The position numbers and the translations under genes were made by a program. This document shows, one piece after another, positions 24,089 to 33,000 of a stretch of 37,311 bases of DNA. Location of the stretch: positions 1 through 37,311 of the forward strand of contig NZ_LRTR01000287.1 of the NCBI RefSeq assembly GCF_001550375.1, given 5' to 3'. The DNA is from Streptomyces europaeiscabiei (GTDB lineage Bacteria > Actinomycetota > Actinomycetes > Streptomycetales > Streptomycetaceae). Within the stretch, counting starts at the first letter, position 1. Each line of letters opens with the position of its first letter. Below the pieces are notes generated by a model, which was given only the letters and a program-made list of their open reading frames with translations, made no database searches and was not told where the DNA came from.

Positions 24089-25159
24089 ATGTCTGAGACA
24101 ACTGGTGCCAGCTACGCAGCCGCGGGCGTCGACATCGAGGCGGGCGACCGCGCCGTAGAACTCATGAAGGAGTGGGTGAAGAAGACGCAGCGCCCCGAGG
24201 TCCTCGGTGGCCTCGGCGGCTTCGCCGGCCTCTTCGACGCCTCCGCCCTCAAGCGCTACGAACGCCCGCTGCTCGCCTCCGCCACGGACGGCGTCGGCAC
24301 GAAGGTCGACATCGCCCGGCAGCTCGGCGTGTACGACACCATCGGCCACGACCTGGTCGCGATGGTGATGGACGACATCGTGGTCTGCGGCGCCGAACCG
24401 CTGTTCATGACCGACTACATCTGCGTCGGCAAGGTCCACCCCGAGCGGGTCGCCGCCATCGTCAAGGGCATCGCCGAGGGCTGTGTCCTGGCCGGCTGCG
24501 CCCTCGTCGGCGGCGAGACCGCCGAGCACCCGGGCCTCCTCGGCCCGGACGACTTCGACGTCGCCGGAGCCGGCACGGGCGTCGTCGAGGCGGAGCACCT
24601 GCTCGGCCCGGATCGTATCCGTACGGGTGACGCGGTCATCGCCATGGCGGCCTCCGGCCTTCACTCGAACGGGTACTCGCTGGTCCGCCACGTCCTCCTG
24701 AACCAGGCCGGTCTCTCCCTGGACGCCGAGATCGCCGAACTCGGCCGCACCCTCGGCGCGGAGCTCCTGGAGCCCACCAAGATCTACTCGCTGGACTGTC
24801 TGGCCCTCACCCGCACCACCGAGGTCCACGCCTTCAGCCATGTCACGGGCGGCGGTCTCGCGGCCAACCTGGCCCGCGTGATCCCCGACACCCTGCACGC
24901 CACGGTGGACCGCTCCACCTGGACCCCGGCCCCGATCTTCGACCTGGTCGGCAGGACGGGCCAGGTCGAGCGTCTGGAGCTGGAGAAGACCCTGAACATG
25001 GGCGTGGGCATGATCGCCATCGTCCCCCAGGAGTCCGCGGACGTAGCCCTGACGACCCTGGCCGACCGCGGCGTCGATGCCTGGGTGGCGGGCGAGATCA
25101 CGGATCGTGCCGACCACACGACAGGCGCGGAACTGGTGGGCGACTACGCGCGCGACTAG
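24089..25159 (+). CDS. purM: AIR synthetase
   Basis: Phosphoribosylformylglycinamidine cyclo-ligase closes the imidazole ring, turning FGAM into AIR with ATP. The 356-residue product shows the family features SYAAAGVDIEAGDRAVELM at the N terminus, ATDGVGTKVDIA, the long DLVAMVMDDIVVCGAEP segment, GGETAEHPG, and SGLHSNGYSLVR. It lies 67 bases after purF in the same direction and is probably cotranscribed. The ATG has only a weak GAAAG as ribosome binding site. A GC-rich hairpin at 25301-25336 separates it from the convergent DUF3073 gene. Confidence 0.96.
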   Translation: MSETTGASYAAAGVDIEAGDRAVELMKEWVKKTQRPEVLGGLGGFAGLFDASALKRYERPLLASATDGVGTKVDIARQLGVYDTIGHDLVAMVMDDIVVCGAEPLFMTDYICVGKVHPERVAAIVKGIAEGCVLAGCALVGGETAEHPGLLGPDDFDVAGAGTGVVEAEHLLGPDRIRTGDAVIAMAASGLHSNGYSLVRHVLLNQAGLSLDAEIAELGRTLGAELLEPTKIYSLDCLALTRTTEVHAFSHVTGGGLAANLARVIPDTLHATVDRSTWTPAPIFDLVGRTGQVERLELEKTLNMGVGMIAIVPQESADVALTTLADRGVDAWVAGEITDRADHTTGAELVGDYARD

Positions 25160-25193
25160 AACACCGGAACGCCCCTTGGACGGCGAGGCCGCC

Positions 25194-25225
25194 CAGGGGG
25201 CACGGGGAACTGCGCGACCAGCCAC
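25194..25225 (+). repeat. Dispersed intergenic repeat, copy A
   Basis: The core CAGGGGG-CACGGGGA-ACTGCGCGACCAGCCAC recurs at 29719-29749 with two or three changes. I recall this motif as very common between genes in many Streptomyces genomes. It lies just past the stop of purM. Confidence 0.65.
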
Positions 25226-25300
25226 GACGCACCCGCACGCGCCCCCATACAGCGGGCCTCAGCCCACTGGGTGCCCGTAATCGGAGCGAGGCAGCACGAA

Positions 25301-25336
25301 GCCCGGTCCGGCGGTGGAAACCCACCAGGACCGGGC
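25301..25336. terminator. Hairpin between convergent purM and DUF3073 genes
   Basis: Outer arms GCCCGGTCC/GGACCGGGC and inner arms GGTGG/CCACC around an AAAC loop. It lies between two converging stops and is probably a bidirectional terminator. No T run is present. Confidence 0.65.
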
Positions 25337-25354
25337 AAGCGCAGCGGTACGGAG

Positions 25355-25609
25355 TCAAGCCCCGCGACGATGCGACGCAGGACCGGACTCCTCGCCCTCG
25401 TCCTCATCGTCGTCGTTGTAGAGATCCGCGTACTGGGAGTACGGGTCGTCGTCGTCTTCGTCATCCTCGAACGGCTCGCCATTCGGCGGCTGGCTCGAAG
25501 TCGAAGCGCCCAGCTCATTGGCCAGACGCGAAAGATCAGTACCGCCGCTGCTGTACTTCAGCTGGCGGGCGACCTTCGTCTGCTTGGCCTTTGCCCGGCC
25601 GCGCCCCAT
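25355..25609 (-). CDS. DUF3073 family protein
   Basis: An 84-residue conserved actinobacterial protein of unknown function. The basic N-terminal half (MGRGRAKAKQTKVARQLKYS, then DLSRLANELG) is the family signature. The C-terminal half is extremely acidic (runs of Asp and Glu with YSQYADLYNDDDEDEG). Charge segregation of this sort suggests nucleic acid or ribosome contact, which is inference. ATG 25609 is chosen because GAGGGGG lies about six bases upstream; longer starts add a non-conserved stretch. It converges on purM. Confidence 0.88.
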   Translation of the reverse strand: MGRGRAKAKQTKVARQLKYSSGGTDLSRLANELGASTSSQPPNGEPFEDDEDDDDPYSQYADLYNDDDEDEGEESGPASHRRGA

Positions 25610-25800
25610 GGCTCGACCCCCTCGGATACGGGGCTCGGTGGCCCCAGAGTCTTGACACGCGTTCATGATCTAGAACGGACTCTCCGTGGAGAGACCGGTT
25701 CGTAGGGCTTCCACGGTACCTGAGCCCACGCCCATACGGTACGTCGCCCGCAGGACGTGCCCGTGCCCAGAACCTGCGAGGAGCCCTTTCCCCGCTGGTC

Positions 25801-25819
25801 AACGGTGATTTTAACCGTT
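25801..25819. promoter_or_regulatory. Inverted repeat AACGGT-N7-ACCGTT
   Basis: AT-rich inverted repeat between the DUF3073 start and the vdh stop. It may be an operator for DUF3073 or the vdh terminator. No other conserved element or gene is evident in the 320 bases between the two genes apart from short symmetric runs at 25680-25693 and 25848-25859. Confidence 0.35.
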
Positions 25820-25932
25820 TCTGGGCGAGCGACCCGCCGACGGAAGTGAGAGTTCTCTCTAAAGCCGCCGACGGGTACCGGCCGACGCCGTACGCACACC
25901 ACGTGAAGGCCGTACGGCGCCTCCGCCGAGAC

Positions 25933-27027
25933 TCAGCGACCGCGTGCCGCAACCGCCTCGTGCATCCGCTGCTCGGCGATCCGGTCGGCCGCGGCGGCCG
26001 GCGGAATGCCATCCGTCTTCGCACGTGCGAAGATCGCCAGCGTGGTGTCGTAGATCTTCGCGGCCTTCGCCCTGCACCGCTCGAAGTCGAATCCGTGGAG
26101 CTCGTCGGCGACCTGGATCACCCCGCCGGCGTTCACCACGTAGTCCGGCGCGTAGAGGATCCCGCGGTCGGCGAGGTCCTTCTCCACACCGGGGTGCGCG
26201 AGCTGGTTGTTGGCCGCGCCGCACACCACCCCGGCGGTGAGCACGGGCACGGAGTGGTCGTCCAGAGCCCCGCCGAGTGCGCAGGGCGCGTAGATGTCGA
26301 GCCCCTCGGTCCGGATGAGCGCGTCCGTGTGCGGGACGGCGCTGACGCCTTCCGGGTGCCGGTCGAGGATCCGCCGTACGGCGTCGTCGCGCACATCCGT
26401 GATCACGATCTCGGCGCCCTCCGCGAGCAGATGCGTCACGAGGTGGTGGCCGACCTTGCCGACGCCCGCGATGCCGACTCTGCGGCCCCGCAGCGACGGA
26501 TCGCCCCACACGTGCTCGGCGGAGGCCCGCATGCCCTGGTAGACGCCGAAGGCGGTCAGGACGGACGAGTCGCCCGCGCCGCCGTTCTCCGGGGAGCGGC
26601 CCGTCGTCCAGCGGCACTCGCGCGCCACGACGTCCATGTCGGCGACGTACGTGCCGACGTCGCACGCGGTGACGTACCGGCCGCCCAGCGAGGCCACGAA
26701 CCGTCCGTAGGCGAGCAGCAGCTCCGCGCTCTTGATCCGGTCGGGATCGCCGATGATCACGGCCTTGCCGCCGCCGTGGTCGAGACCGGCCATGGCGTTC
26801 TTGTACGACATCCCGCGCGCGAGGTTCAGCGCGTCGGAGACGGCCTCCGCCTCGGTCGCGTACGGGTAGAAGCGCGTGCCGCCGAGAGCGGGGCCCAGCG
26901 CGGTGGAATGGATGGCGATGACGGCCTTGAGGCCGCTGGCCCGGTCCTGGCAGAGCACGACTTGCTCGTGACCGCCCTGGTCCGACTGGAACAGGGTGTG
27001 CAGGACGCCGTCAGATACATCGGTCAC
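25933..27027 (-). CDS. vdh: Valine dehydrogenase (Glu/Leu/Phe/Val dehydrogenase family)
   Basis: A 364-residue NAD-dependent branched-chain amino acid dehydrogenase that oxidatively deaminates valine, leucine and isoleucine to 2-oxo acids. In Streptomyces these feed fatty acid and polyketide starter and extender units. Visible are [12 protein letters not shown], the substrate and catalytic Lys region [13 protein letters not shown], the [10 protein letters not shown] segment, and the Rossmann motif [12 protein letters not shown]. The C-terminal stretch [17 protein letters not shown] is characteristic of Streptomyces Vdh. GTG 27027 is the start, with AGGAG nine bases upstream. It is divergent from the 280-residue hypothetical gene. 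Specificity among branched-chain acids is by similarity. Confidence 0.93.
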   Translation of the reverse strand: MTDVSDGVLHTLFQSDQGGHEQVVLCQDRASGLKAVIAIHSTALGPALGGTRFYPYATEAEAVSDALNLARGMSYKNAMAGLDHGGGKAVIIGDPDRIKSAELLLAYGRFVASLGGRYVTACDVGTYVADMDVVARECRWTTGRSPENGGAGDSSVLTAFGVYQGMRASAEHVWGDPSLRGRRVGIAGVGKVGHHLVTHLLAEGAEIVITDVRDDAVRRILDRHPEGVSAVPHTDALIRTEGLDIYAPCALGGALDDHSVPVLTAGVVCGAANNQLAHPGVEKDLADRGILYAPDYVVNAGGVIQVADELHGFDFERCRAKAAKIYDTTLAIFARAKTDGIPPAAAADRIAEQRMHEAVAARGR

Positions 27028-27250
27028 TGTGGTGACTCCTGGGTAAGAAGCGGCGGTTGCTGACAGGCTCCCGTATGGGTGGCGGGGGCTGTGAGCATGA
27101 GATTAGAGCCTGCGTCCGCCCGACAGCGGCGCAGCCTCAGGATCACCCCACTCCCGGAGTACGGACGTGGTGCGATCCGCACAGTTTTCCGGCCCGCCCG
27201 TGTGCGGGTTCGGCAGGTTTCCCCGGTGGCAGCCGGGGGAGGGAGCAGGC

Positions 27251-28093
27251 GTGCCCAAGGTGTCCTCGGTGATCGTCCCGTACGCGTCCTACCTCCGCGT
27301 GTACGAGCCGTTGGCGGCCTTCGCCGAGCCGGAGCGCGGCCACTGGACCCGCTACGCCAGGCGCACCGACCGCCCCTCGTACCAGGACGAGCTGCGCCGC
27401 TCGCTGGCCGACCTGCTGCCGACCCCGCCCGTCCCGGTGCCGGTGCACGAGAGCGGCGACGCCTTCGTGCTGGACGTCGACGGGGTGGTCTGCGTCTGCC
27501 CCTGGCGGACCCGGCTGCGCGGCTGGCAGGCGCTCGGCGACCTGGCAGAGGAACTGCCGGCCCCGGTCCTGGACGCGGTGCTGCCGCCCCTGGTGCGGCA
27601 CCAGGCGAGCCAGGACTACGAGCGGTGGATGGCCGGCAACCCCGACGCCCGCCCGTGGATCCGTACGGCGACCTGGCAGGTGCCGCTGAACTGGTTCGTC
27701 CTCGTCTCGGACGATGAGCGCACCTATGAGAAGGGTTCGGGCGAGAGCTCGCCGGTGCTTCGCTATCGCACTCCCATGGTGCAGGCCCGGCGGCGCGTGG
27801 CGCGCGGGCTGCGGACCCTGCGCGACACCATCGACGAGGGACCGCTCATCGACGGCCTGATCGACGTGGGCCGCTGGCTGGAGGAGTTCCACCCGCGCTC
27901 GCTCGTCGAGCTGGACTACGGCGGCCTCGTCGACGTCCTGCCCGCCGCCGAGCTGGACGGCGACCACTCCGCCGCCGACGCCGCCGAGGGCATCGAGGCC
28001 CTCCGTGACGGGGACGGTCTCGCCGCCGGGGAGGCGTACGGGCGGCTGGTCGAGCGCTGGCGGGCGGTGCGGGACCGGCGCTCGGCGAACTGA
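27251..28093 (+). CDS. Conserved hypothetical protein (280 aa)
   Basis: I do not recognise a domain. The protein begins MPKVSSVIVPYASYLRVYEPLAAF and has no signal peptide or membrane segment. It is rich in Trp and Arg, with conserved-looking PWRTRLRGWQALGDLAEELP, RTATWQVPLNWFVLVSDDER (around 133-160) and LIDVGRWLEEFHPRSLVELDYGGLVDVL (about 206-233). Codon usage is that of a real Streptomyces gene. GTG 27251 is the start because GGGAG lies upstream; the longer frame from 27167 would cover the vdh promoter region. It lies between vdh and bldC, a position I recall as conserved in the genus (SCO4090-like). Confidence 0.75.
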   Translation: MPKVSSVIVPYASYLRVYEPLAAFAEPERGHWTRYARRTDRPSYQDELRRSLADLLPTPPVPVPVHESGDAFVLDVDGVVCVCPWRTRLRGWQALGDLAEELPAPVLDAVLPPLVRHQASQDYERWMAGNPDARPWIRTATWQVPLNWFVLVSDDERTYEKGSGESSPVLRYRTPMVQARRRVARGLRTLRDTIDEGPLIDGLIDVGRWLEEFHPRSLVELDYGGLVDVLPAAELDGDHSAADAAEGIEALRDGDGLAAGEAYGRLVERWRAVRDRRSAN

Positions 28094-28705
28094 ACCGGGC
28101 CGAACCGGTTGAACCGACTCAACCTCTCAGCCGTATCTGTGACTTGTGGGGCCAGTGGGAAAAGGCTTTCCATGTGGGCCGAACCATGGTGAACTGTCCA
28201 CCCTTGACCCAAGCTTGACGCAACGCAGTTCCATGCGGGGCGTCACGGGGGGACGTAGGTCCCGATCCGGGCTTTTGCGTCAAGAAGCCGCCAAGCGTGA
28301 CGGATTGCACTTACGCGGGCCTTGCCTCTTACGCACCTCCTCGTGTCAAAATAGGACAAGGAGCCCGGGGGAGGCTCCTTCTGCCCGCGTATGGGTGGAA
28401 TCTCAGCATTGCACGCTAATGGGGGGTCCTGTGACTCCTGCACGCCGCTGTGACTGATCGTCACAGCGGCGTGACTGTCCGCTATGGCATGGTCCATCGG
28501 CATCCGTCGCTGATGAACACCTGGGAGGGCAATTCCATCGGTTTGGCCGACGTGGCTGGACGGATGGTGTAGTTGTAGTGCCGAGGACAAGCCGTTCGTC
28601 CTATAACCGACTCGACTCGCGTCCGCCATTTCGGGCAACGCGGGTCAAGGTGCAGAATTTAGAGGAAAGAACCGAGAAGGTTCGGTTCTCCCGAGGAGGC
28701 CGCTC
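28094..28705 (+). other. bldC upstream region with two hairpins
   Basis: About 610 bases with no gene that I can support. It holds the hairpin AAGGAGCC-N7-GGCTCCTT (28358-28380) and a perfect 14-bp hairpin CACGCCGCTGTGAC/GTCACAGCGGCGTG (28441-28473). It also carries two CTTGAC direct copies near 28202-28217. The part from 28550 to 28700 is less GC-rich and probably contains the bldC promoter (TAGTTG near 28571 and TATAAC near 28602 are weak -10 candidates). Confidence 0.5.
28441..28473. terminator. Perfect 14-bp hairpin upstream of bldC
   Basis: Arms CACGCCGCTGTGAC and GTCACAGCGGCGTG around TGATC, without a T run. It may end transcription from the upstream hypothetical gene or act as a regulatory structure for bldC. 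Confidence 0.5.
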
Positions 28706-28912
28706 ATGACCGCTCGCACCCCTGATGCCGAGCCGCTGCTGACCCCGGCTGAGGTCGCCACCATGTTCCGTGTCGACCCCAAGACGGTCACGCGGTGGGC
28801 GAAGGCCGGCAAGCTCACGTCCATCCGTACGCTCGGCGGACACCGCCGTTACCGCGAGGCTGAGGTCCGCGCACTGCTCGCGGGCATTCCGCAGCAGCGC
28901 AGCGAGGCCTGA
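28706..28912 (+). CDS. bldC: Developmental regulator BldC
   Basis: A 68-residue protein that is almost only a MerR-type winged helix-turn-helix: LLTPAEVATMFRVDPKTVTRW forms the helix-turn-helix (about 11-31), followed by AKAGKLTSIRTLGGHRRYRE, the wing with conserved Arg residues. It has no effector or dimerisation coiled coil, as known for BldC, which binds DNA as head-to-tail oligomers and holds back the onset of sporulation. ATG 28706 has GAGGAGG upstream. The protein matches S. coelicolor BldC as I remember it. It is monocistronic, with a strong terminator at 29097-29137. Confidence 0.97.
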   Translation: MTARTPDAEPLLTPAEVATMFRVDPKTVTRWAKAGKLTSIRTLGGHRRYREAEVRALLAGIPQQRSEA

Positions 28913-29096
28913 ACCCTCGTATGACAAGGCATTTCGGCTGGTCCCCCAATCGGCCGGGAGCCTGAAAGCACCGCTCAAGCAGCTCCGAACGACGCGGGTT
29001 CTGCCCCAACAGATCCCACGCCCGAGCCACACAGAACTTTCCGGGAGGCCCCAGGCCCCCTGGACATCGTCAGGCAAGCAACAAGGGTGCGTCGTA

Positions 29097-29137
29097 GATC
29101 GCGCTGGACTCCGCCGGGTCCAGCGCGATCTTTTTTT
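29097..29137 (+). terminator. bldC terminator
   Basis: GATCGCGCTGGAC(T)/(G)GTCCAGCGCGATC stem followed by seven T residues: a textbook intrinsic terminator, unusual in its clear T run for this GC-rich genome. It lies 185 bases after the bldC stop. Confidence 0.93.
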
Positions 29138-29242
29138 GTGCTCCGGACCGGGGGTTCCGGGTCCGGATGCGAAGGGTTGTGCGCGGGCTTGTCGGACTCT
29201 GGGGAGGGCTGTCGGATCTCCTGTGCAGGACCTCAGGGACTG

Positions 29243-29327
29243 GTGCAATTGCACATATTAAATTGACCAGTTGTATAGGGCCTGTAAGAGGCGACGTTCT
29301 GAAAACTCATACCGTGACACCCGTCAC
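29243..29327. promoter_or_regulatory. Orphan AT-rich regulatory island
   Basis: A less GC-rich block with a perfect palindrome GTGCAATTGCAC (29243-29254), TTGACC and TATAGG promoter-like hexamers (29263-29279), and GTGACACCCGTCAC (29314-29327), which fits GTG(N6)GNCAC. No gene obviously starts from it: bldC ends upstream on plus and the DUF6274-like gene ends nearby on minus. Confidence 0.4.
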
Positions 29328-29426
29328 ATGCCGGGGTGCTTGTCGCCTCGGCGGCATCTGCGGTAATGAGGCCGGGAGTTGGGCGGGGCGAGCCCCTAGC
29401 CGAGTGTGTTCCCTGCGGGGCGCGTC

Positions 29427-29618
29427 TCACGCCTTGGAGGGAGTCTCGTCCTCCGCGGGCCCCTCCACGTCGTCCTCGCCGCCCGCCCCGTGCTCCGTCA
29501 CCAGCCGCAGCAGGCGGTGGCAGATCGGGCAGTGGCGGGTGAGGTGGCGGTACGAGGAGGCGGCCGACAGGTGGGCGCGGAGCAAGGCGCGGGTCTCGTG
29601 CCGAGCGGACACCGCCAT
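29427..29618 (-). CDS. DUF6274-like small protein with Cys-X2-Cys
   Basis: A 63-residue protein beginning MAVSARHETRALLRAHLSAA, then SSYRHLTRHCPICHRLLRLV, then an acidic tail ending DETPSKA. I recall this as a conserved Streptomyces small protein (DUF6274). HCPICH could bind a metal, though only one Cys-X2-Cys pair is present, so dimeric zinc binding or a redox role is possible. ATG 29618 is chosen because GGAGG lies seven bases upstream; the longer frame adds a non-conserved stretch. It converges on bldC and lies 290 bases past the tRNA-Asp gene, whose terminator is between them. Confidence 0.75.
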   Translation of the reverse strand: MAVSARHETRALLRAHLSAASSYRHLTRHCPICHRLLRLVTEHGAGGEDDVEGPAEDETPSKA

Positions 29619-29718
29619 ACGCCACCTCCGGGGTCTCTGGGCCCTGAATCTGAGGTACCGGCGGAATGTGACGCCGTCAACCCCCACCGTGCGGATGGGG
29701 CCGCCGCAGGCGGCCCCT

Positions 29719-29749
29719 CAGGGGCGCGGGGAGCTGCGCGACCAGCCAC
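29719..29749 (+). repeat. Dispersed intergenic repeat, copy B
   Basis: Core CAGGGGCGCGGGGAGCTGCG plus CGACCAGCCAC, matching 25194-25225 almost completely. The following sequence to about 29840 (GGGGTCGAAGGGCCGGCAGC) also looks like material repeated in many Streptomyces genomes. Confidence 0.65.
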
Positions 29750-29864
29750 ACCCGCCCCGTGTGCGCCAACAGCCCCCAGCCCCCGAGCTCTTGGGCGTGG
29801 GTGGGGTCGAAGGGCCGGCAGCCCCTGGGGGCGGCGGGGGTGAGATGAGCCGCCGCATACGACA

Positions 29865-29897
29865 AGAGGCCCGCATCCTCACCGGATACGGGCCTCT
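29865..29897 (-). terminator. Terminator of tRNA-Asp copy 1
   Basis: Arms AGAGGCCCG and CGGGCCTCT plus inner ATCC/GGAT, eleven bases past the tRNA 3' end on the minus strand. Confidence 0.8.
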
Positions 29898-29907
29898 CGC
29901 CATCGTG

Positions 29908-29982
29908 CGGTCCTGACGGGATTTGAACCCGCGGCCTCCACCTTGACAGGGTGGCGAGCACTCCAAACTGCTCCACAGGACC
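29908..29982 (-). tRNA. tRNA-Asp (anticodon GTC), copy 1
   Basis: 75-nt cloverleaf on the minus strand. Acceptor GGTCCTG/CAGGACC with discriminator G, anticodon stem CCACC/GGTGG with loop CTGTCAA (anticodon GTC), T loop TTCAAAT, no encoded CCA. Identical in the gene body to 35941-36015. Confidence 0.97.
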
Positions 29983-30029
29983 AGGTTTCGCAGTCCGCGC
30001 CTTGTTGCCGCGCTGGCCTGCGAGAAGAG

Positions 30030-30059
30030 ACTGTACAGGAGCGGGACCCCACGGTCGAA
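30030..30059 (-). promoter_or_regulatory. Promoter of tRNA-Asp copy 1
   Basis: On the minus strand TTCGAC (30054-30059) and TACAGT (30030-30035) are 18 bases apart, close to the vegetative consensus. The start would be near 30023, about 40 bases before the tRNA. Confidence 0.6.
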
Positions 30060-30081
30060 CTCACCCGGAGTGCGCGGCCCG

Positions 30082-33000
30082 TTACGGAACGGCGGCGTCG
30101 ATCGCCTTCACGATCCGTTTGTCGGAGACGGGGTAGGCCGTACCGAGGGCGTGCGCGAAGTAGCTGACGCGCAGCTCCTCGATCATCCAGCGGATCTCCA
30201 GGACGGACGAGGGGACGGGCCGGCCCTGGGGCAGCTGCTCCAGCAGCCAGGCGTACTCGTCACGCATCTCGTGGACCTTCTCCATGCGGGCCGTGTCCCG
30301 CTGGACGCCGGTCGGCATCTGCTGCAGCCGGCGGTCCGCCGCCACCAGATAGCGCATCAGGTCCGGCAGCCGGCGCAGCCCCGCCTCCGTGACGAACCCG
30401 GGCTTCACGAGGGAGTCCAGCTGTCCCCGTACGTCCGCGAGGTTGGCGAGGAGGGCCGGGCTGCGGGTGGACTTCAGGCGGCGTTCACAGGCCTGCCAGG
30501 CGGCCAGCACCTGCTGCACCTGGCCGACCGTACGGACCGTCGTGTCGACGATCTCGGCGCGCACCTTGTCGTACAGCTTGCGGTACGACGACTCGTCCCA
30601 CGCCGGTCCGCCGAATTCGGCGATCAGCCTGTCGGCCGCCGCCATCGCGCAGTCGTCGAACAGCGCCTGGATCGAACCGTGCGGATTCGCGGACAGCGCC
30701 AGCTTCTGCGCGTTCGTCAGCTTTTCGGAAGCGAACTTCGCGGGGTTGACCGGGATGTTGCGGAGGATGAGCCTCCGGGTGCCCTTCCACATCGCCTCGG
30801 TCTGCTCCGCCTCGGTGTCGAAGAGGCGTACGGAGACGGTGTTCGCCGTCGGTCCGTCGTCCACGAGCGCCGGATACGCCTTCACCGGCTGCCCGGCCCG
30901 GCGGGTCTCGAAGACGCGGGTGAGCGAGCCGATCGTCCAGTCGTCAAGGCCCTTGCGCTCCAGGGACTCGCCGCCCTCGCGCTCGGCGGTGGCCGCGGCC
31001 GCCTGCGAGAGGGCCTGACGCGCCTTCGGCTTCAACCGCAGCCGCAGCGACTCCAGGTCCTTGTCCTCGGCCAGCTTCCGGCGCCGCTCGTCGACGATCC
31101 GGAAGGTGATCTTCAGGTGGTCGGGGACCCGGGACCAGTCGAAGTCCTCGGGCGTCACCGGAACGCCCACCATGCGCTTCAGCTCGCGGGCCATCGTCAC
31201 CGGCAGCGGCTCCTGCAGGGGGACCGCCCGGTCCAGGAAGCGCTGCGCGAAGTTCGGCGCCGGCACGTAGTTCCTGCGGATCGGCTTCGGGAGGGAACGG
31301 ATCAGCTCCGTCACGACCTCCTCCCGCAGACCCGGGATCTGCCAGTCGAAGCCCTCGTCCGTGACCTGGTTGAGGACATGGAGAGGGACGTGGACCGTCA
31401 CGCCGTCCGCGTCGGCGCCCGGCTCGAACTGGTACGTGACACGGAACTTGAGCTGCCCCTGGCGCCAGGAGTCCGGGTAGTCGGCCTTCGTGACCGCCTC
31501 CGCCGACTCCCGGATGAGCATCTCCCGCTCGAAGTCCAGGAAGTCGGGCTGCTCATGGCGCTTGTGCTTCCACCAGGAGTCGAAGTGGGCGCCGGAGACG
31601 ACATGCTCGGGGACCCGCGTGTCGTAGAAGTCGAAGAGGGTGTCGTCGTCGACCACGATGTCCCGGCGCCGCGCCCGGTGCTCCAGCTCCTCGACCTCGC
31701 TGAGGAGCCTGCGGTTGTCGGCGAAGAACTTGTGGTGCGTACGCCAGTCGCCCTCGACGAGCGCGTTGCGGATGAACAGCTCGCGGCTGGCCTCCGCGTC
31801 GATCCGGCCGTAGTTGATCTTCCGCTGGGCGACGATCGGTACGCCGTACAGCGTGACCTTCTCGTACGCCATCACGGCCGCCTGGTCCTTCTCCCAGTGC
31901 GGCTCGCTGTACGTCCGCTTCAGGAGGTGCTCGGCGAGCGGCTCGACCCACTCCGGCTCGATCCGGGCGTTGACGCGGGCCCAGAGGCGGCTCGTCTCCA
32001 CCAGTTCCGCCGACATCACGAAGCGCGGGGGCTTCTTGAAGAGGGCCGAGCCCGGGAAGATCGCGAACTTGGCGCTGCGGGCGCCCAGGTACTCGTTCTT
32101 CCCCGTGCTTCTCCCGGTCTCCCCTCCGGCCTCCTTCACGTCCTTCATGCCGATGTGGGAGAGCAGTCCGGCGAGGAGGGAGAGATGGATGTGCTGCTCG
32201 GGGGCGTCGTCCTCGCTCGGATGGATGTCCATCTGCTTGGCGACCGTGCGCAGCTGGCTGTAGATGTCCTGCCATTCGCGGATCCGCAGGAAGTTCAGGT
32301 ACTCCTGCTTGCACATCCGGCGGAAGGACGACGAGCCGCGTTCCTTCTGCTGCTCGCGGACGTACCGCCACAGGTTGAGGTAGGCGAGGAAGTCGCTCGT
32401 CTCGTCCTTGAAGCGGGCGTGCTGCTGGTCCGCCTGGGCCTGCTTGTCGGCGGGGCGCTCGCGCGGGTCCTGGATGGAGAGCGCGGCGGCGATCACCATG
32501 ACCTCGCGGGCACAGCCGTTCTTGTCGGCCTCGACGACCATGCGGGCCAGCCGCGGGTCGACGGGCAGCTGGGAGAGCTTGCGGCCCATCGGGGTCAGCC
32601 GCTTGCGCACGTCCTTCTGCGCAGGGTCGAGCGCGCCGAGCTCCTGGAGGAGCTGGACGCCGTCGCGGATGTTGCGGTGGTCCGGCGGGTCGATGAAGGG
32701 GAACTTCTCGATGTCACCGAGGCCGGCCGCGGTCATCTGGAGGATGACGGAGGCGAGGTTCGTACGGAGGATCTCGGCGTCCGTGAACTCGGGACGCGCC
32801 TCGAAGTCGTCCTCGCTGTACAGGCGGATGCAGACACCGTCGGACGTACGGCCGCAGCGGCCCTTGCGCTGGTTGGCGCTGGCCTGGGAGATCGCCTCGA
32901 TCGGGAGCCGCTGGACCTTGGTGCGGTGGCTGTAGCGGCTGATGCGGGCGAAGCCCGGGTCGATGACGTACTTGATGCCGGGGACCGTGAGGGAGGTCTC

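Noticed and set aside
29167..29916. 249-codon plus-strand frame through the DUF6274-like gene
   Set aside because: No ribosome binding site or domain, and it overlaps the repeat element and the tRNA-Asp terminator.
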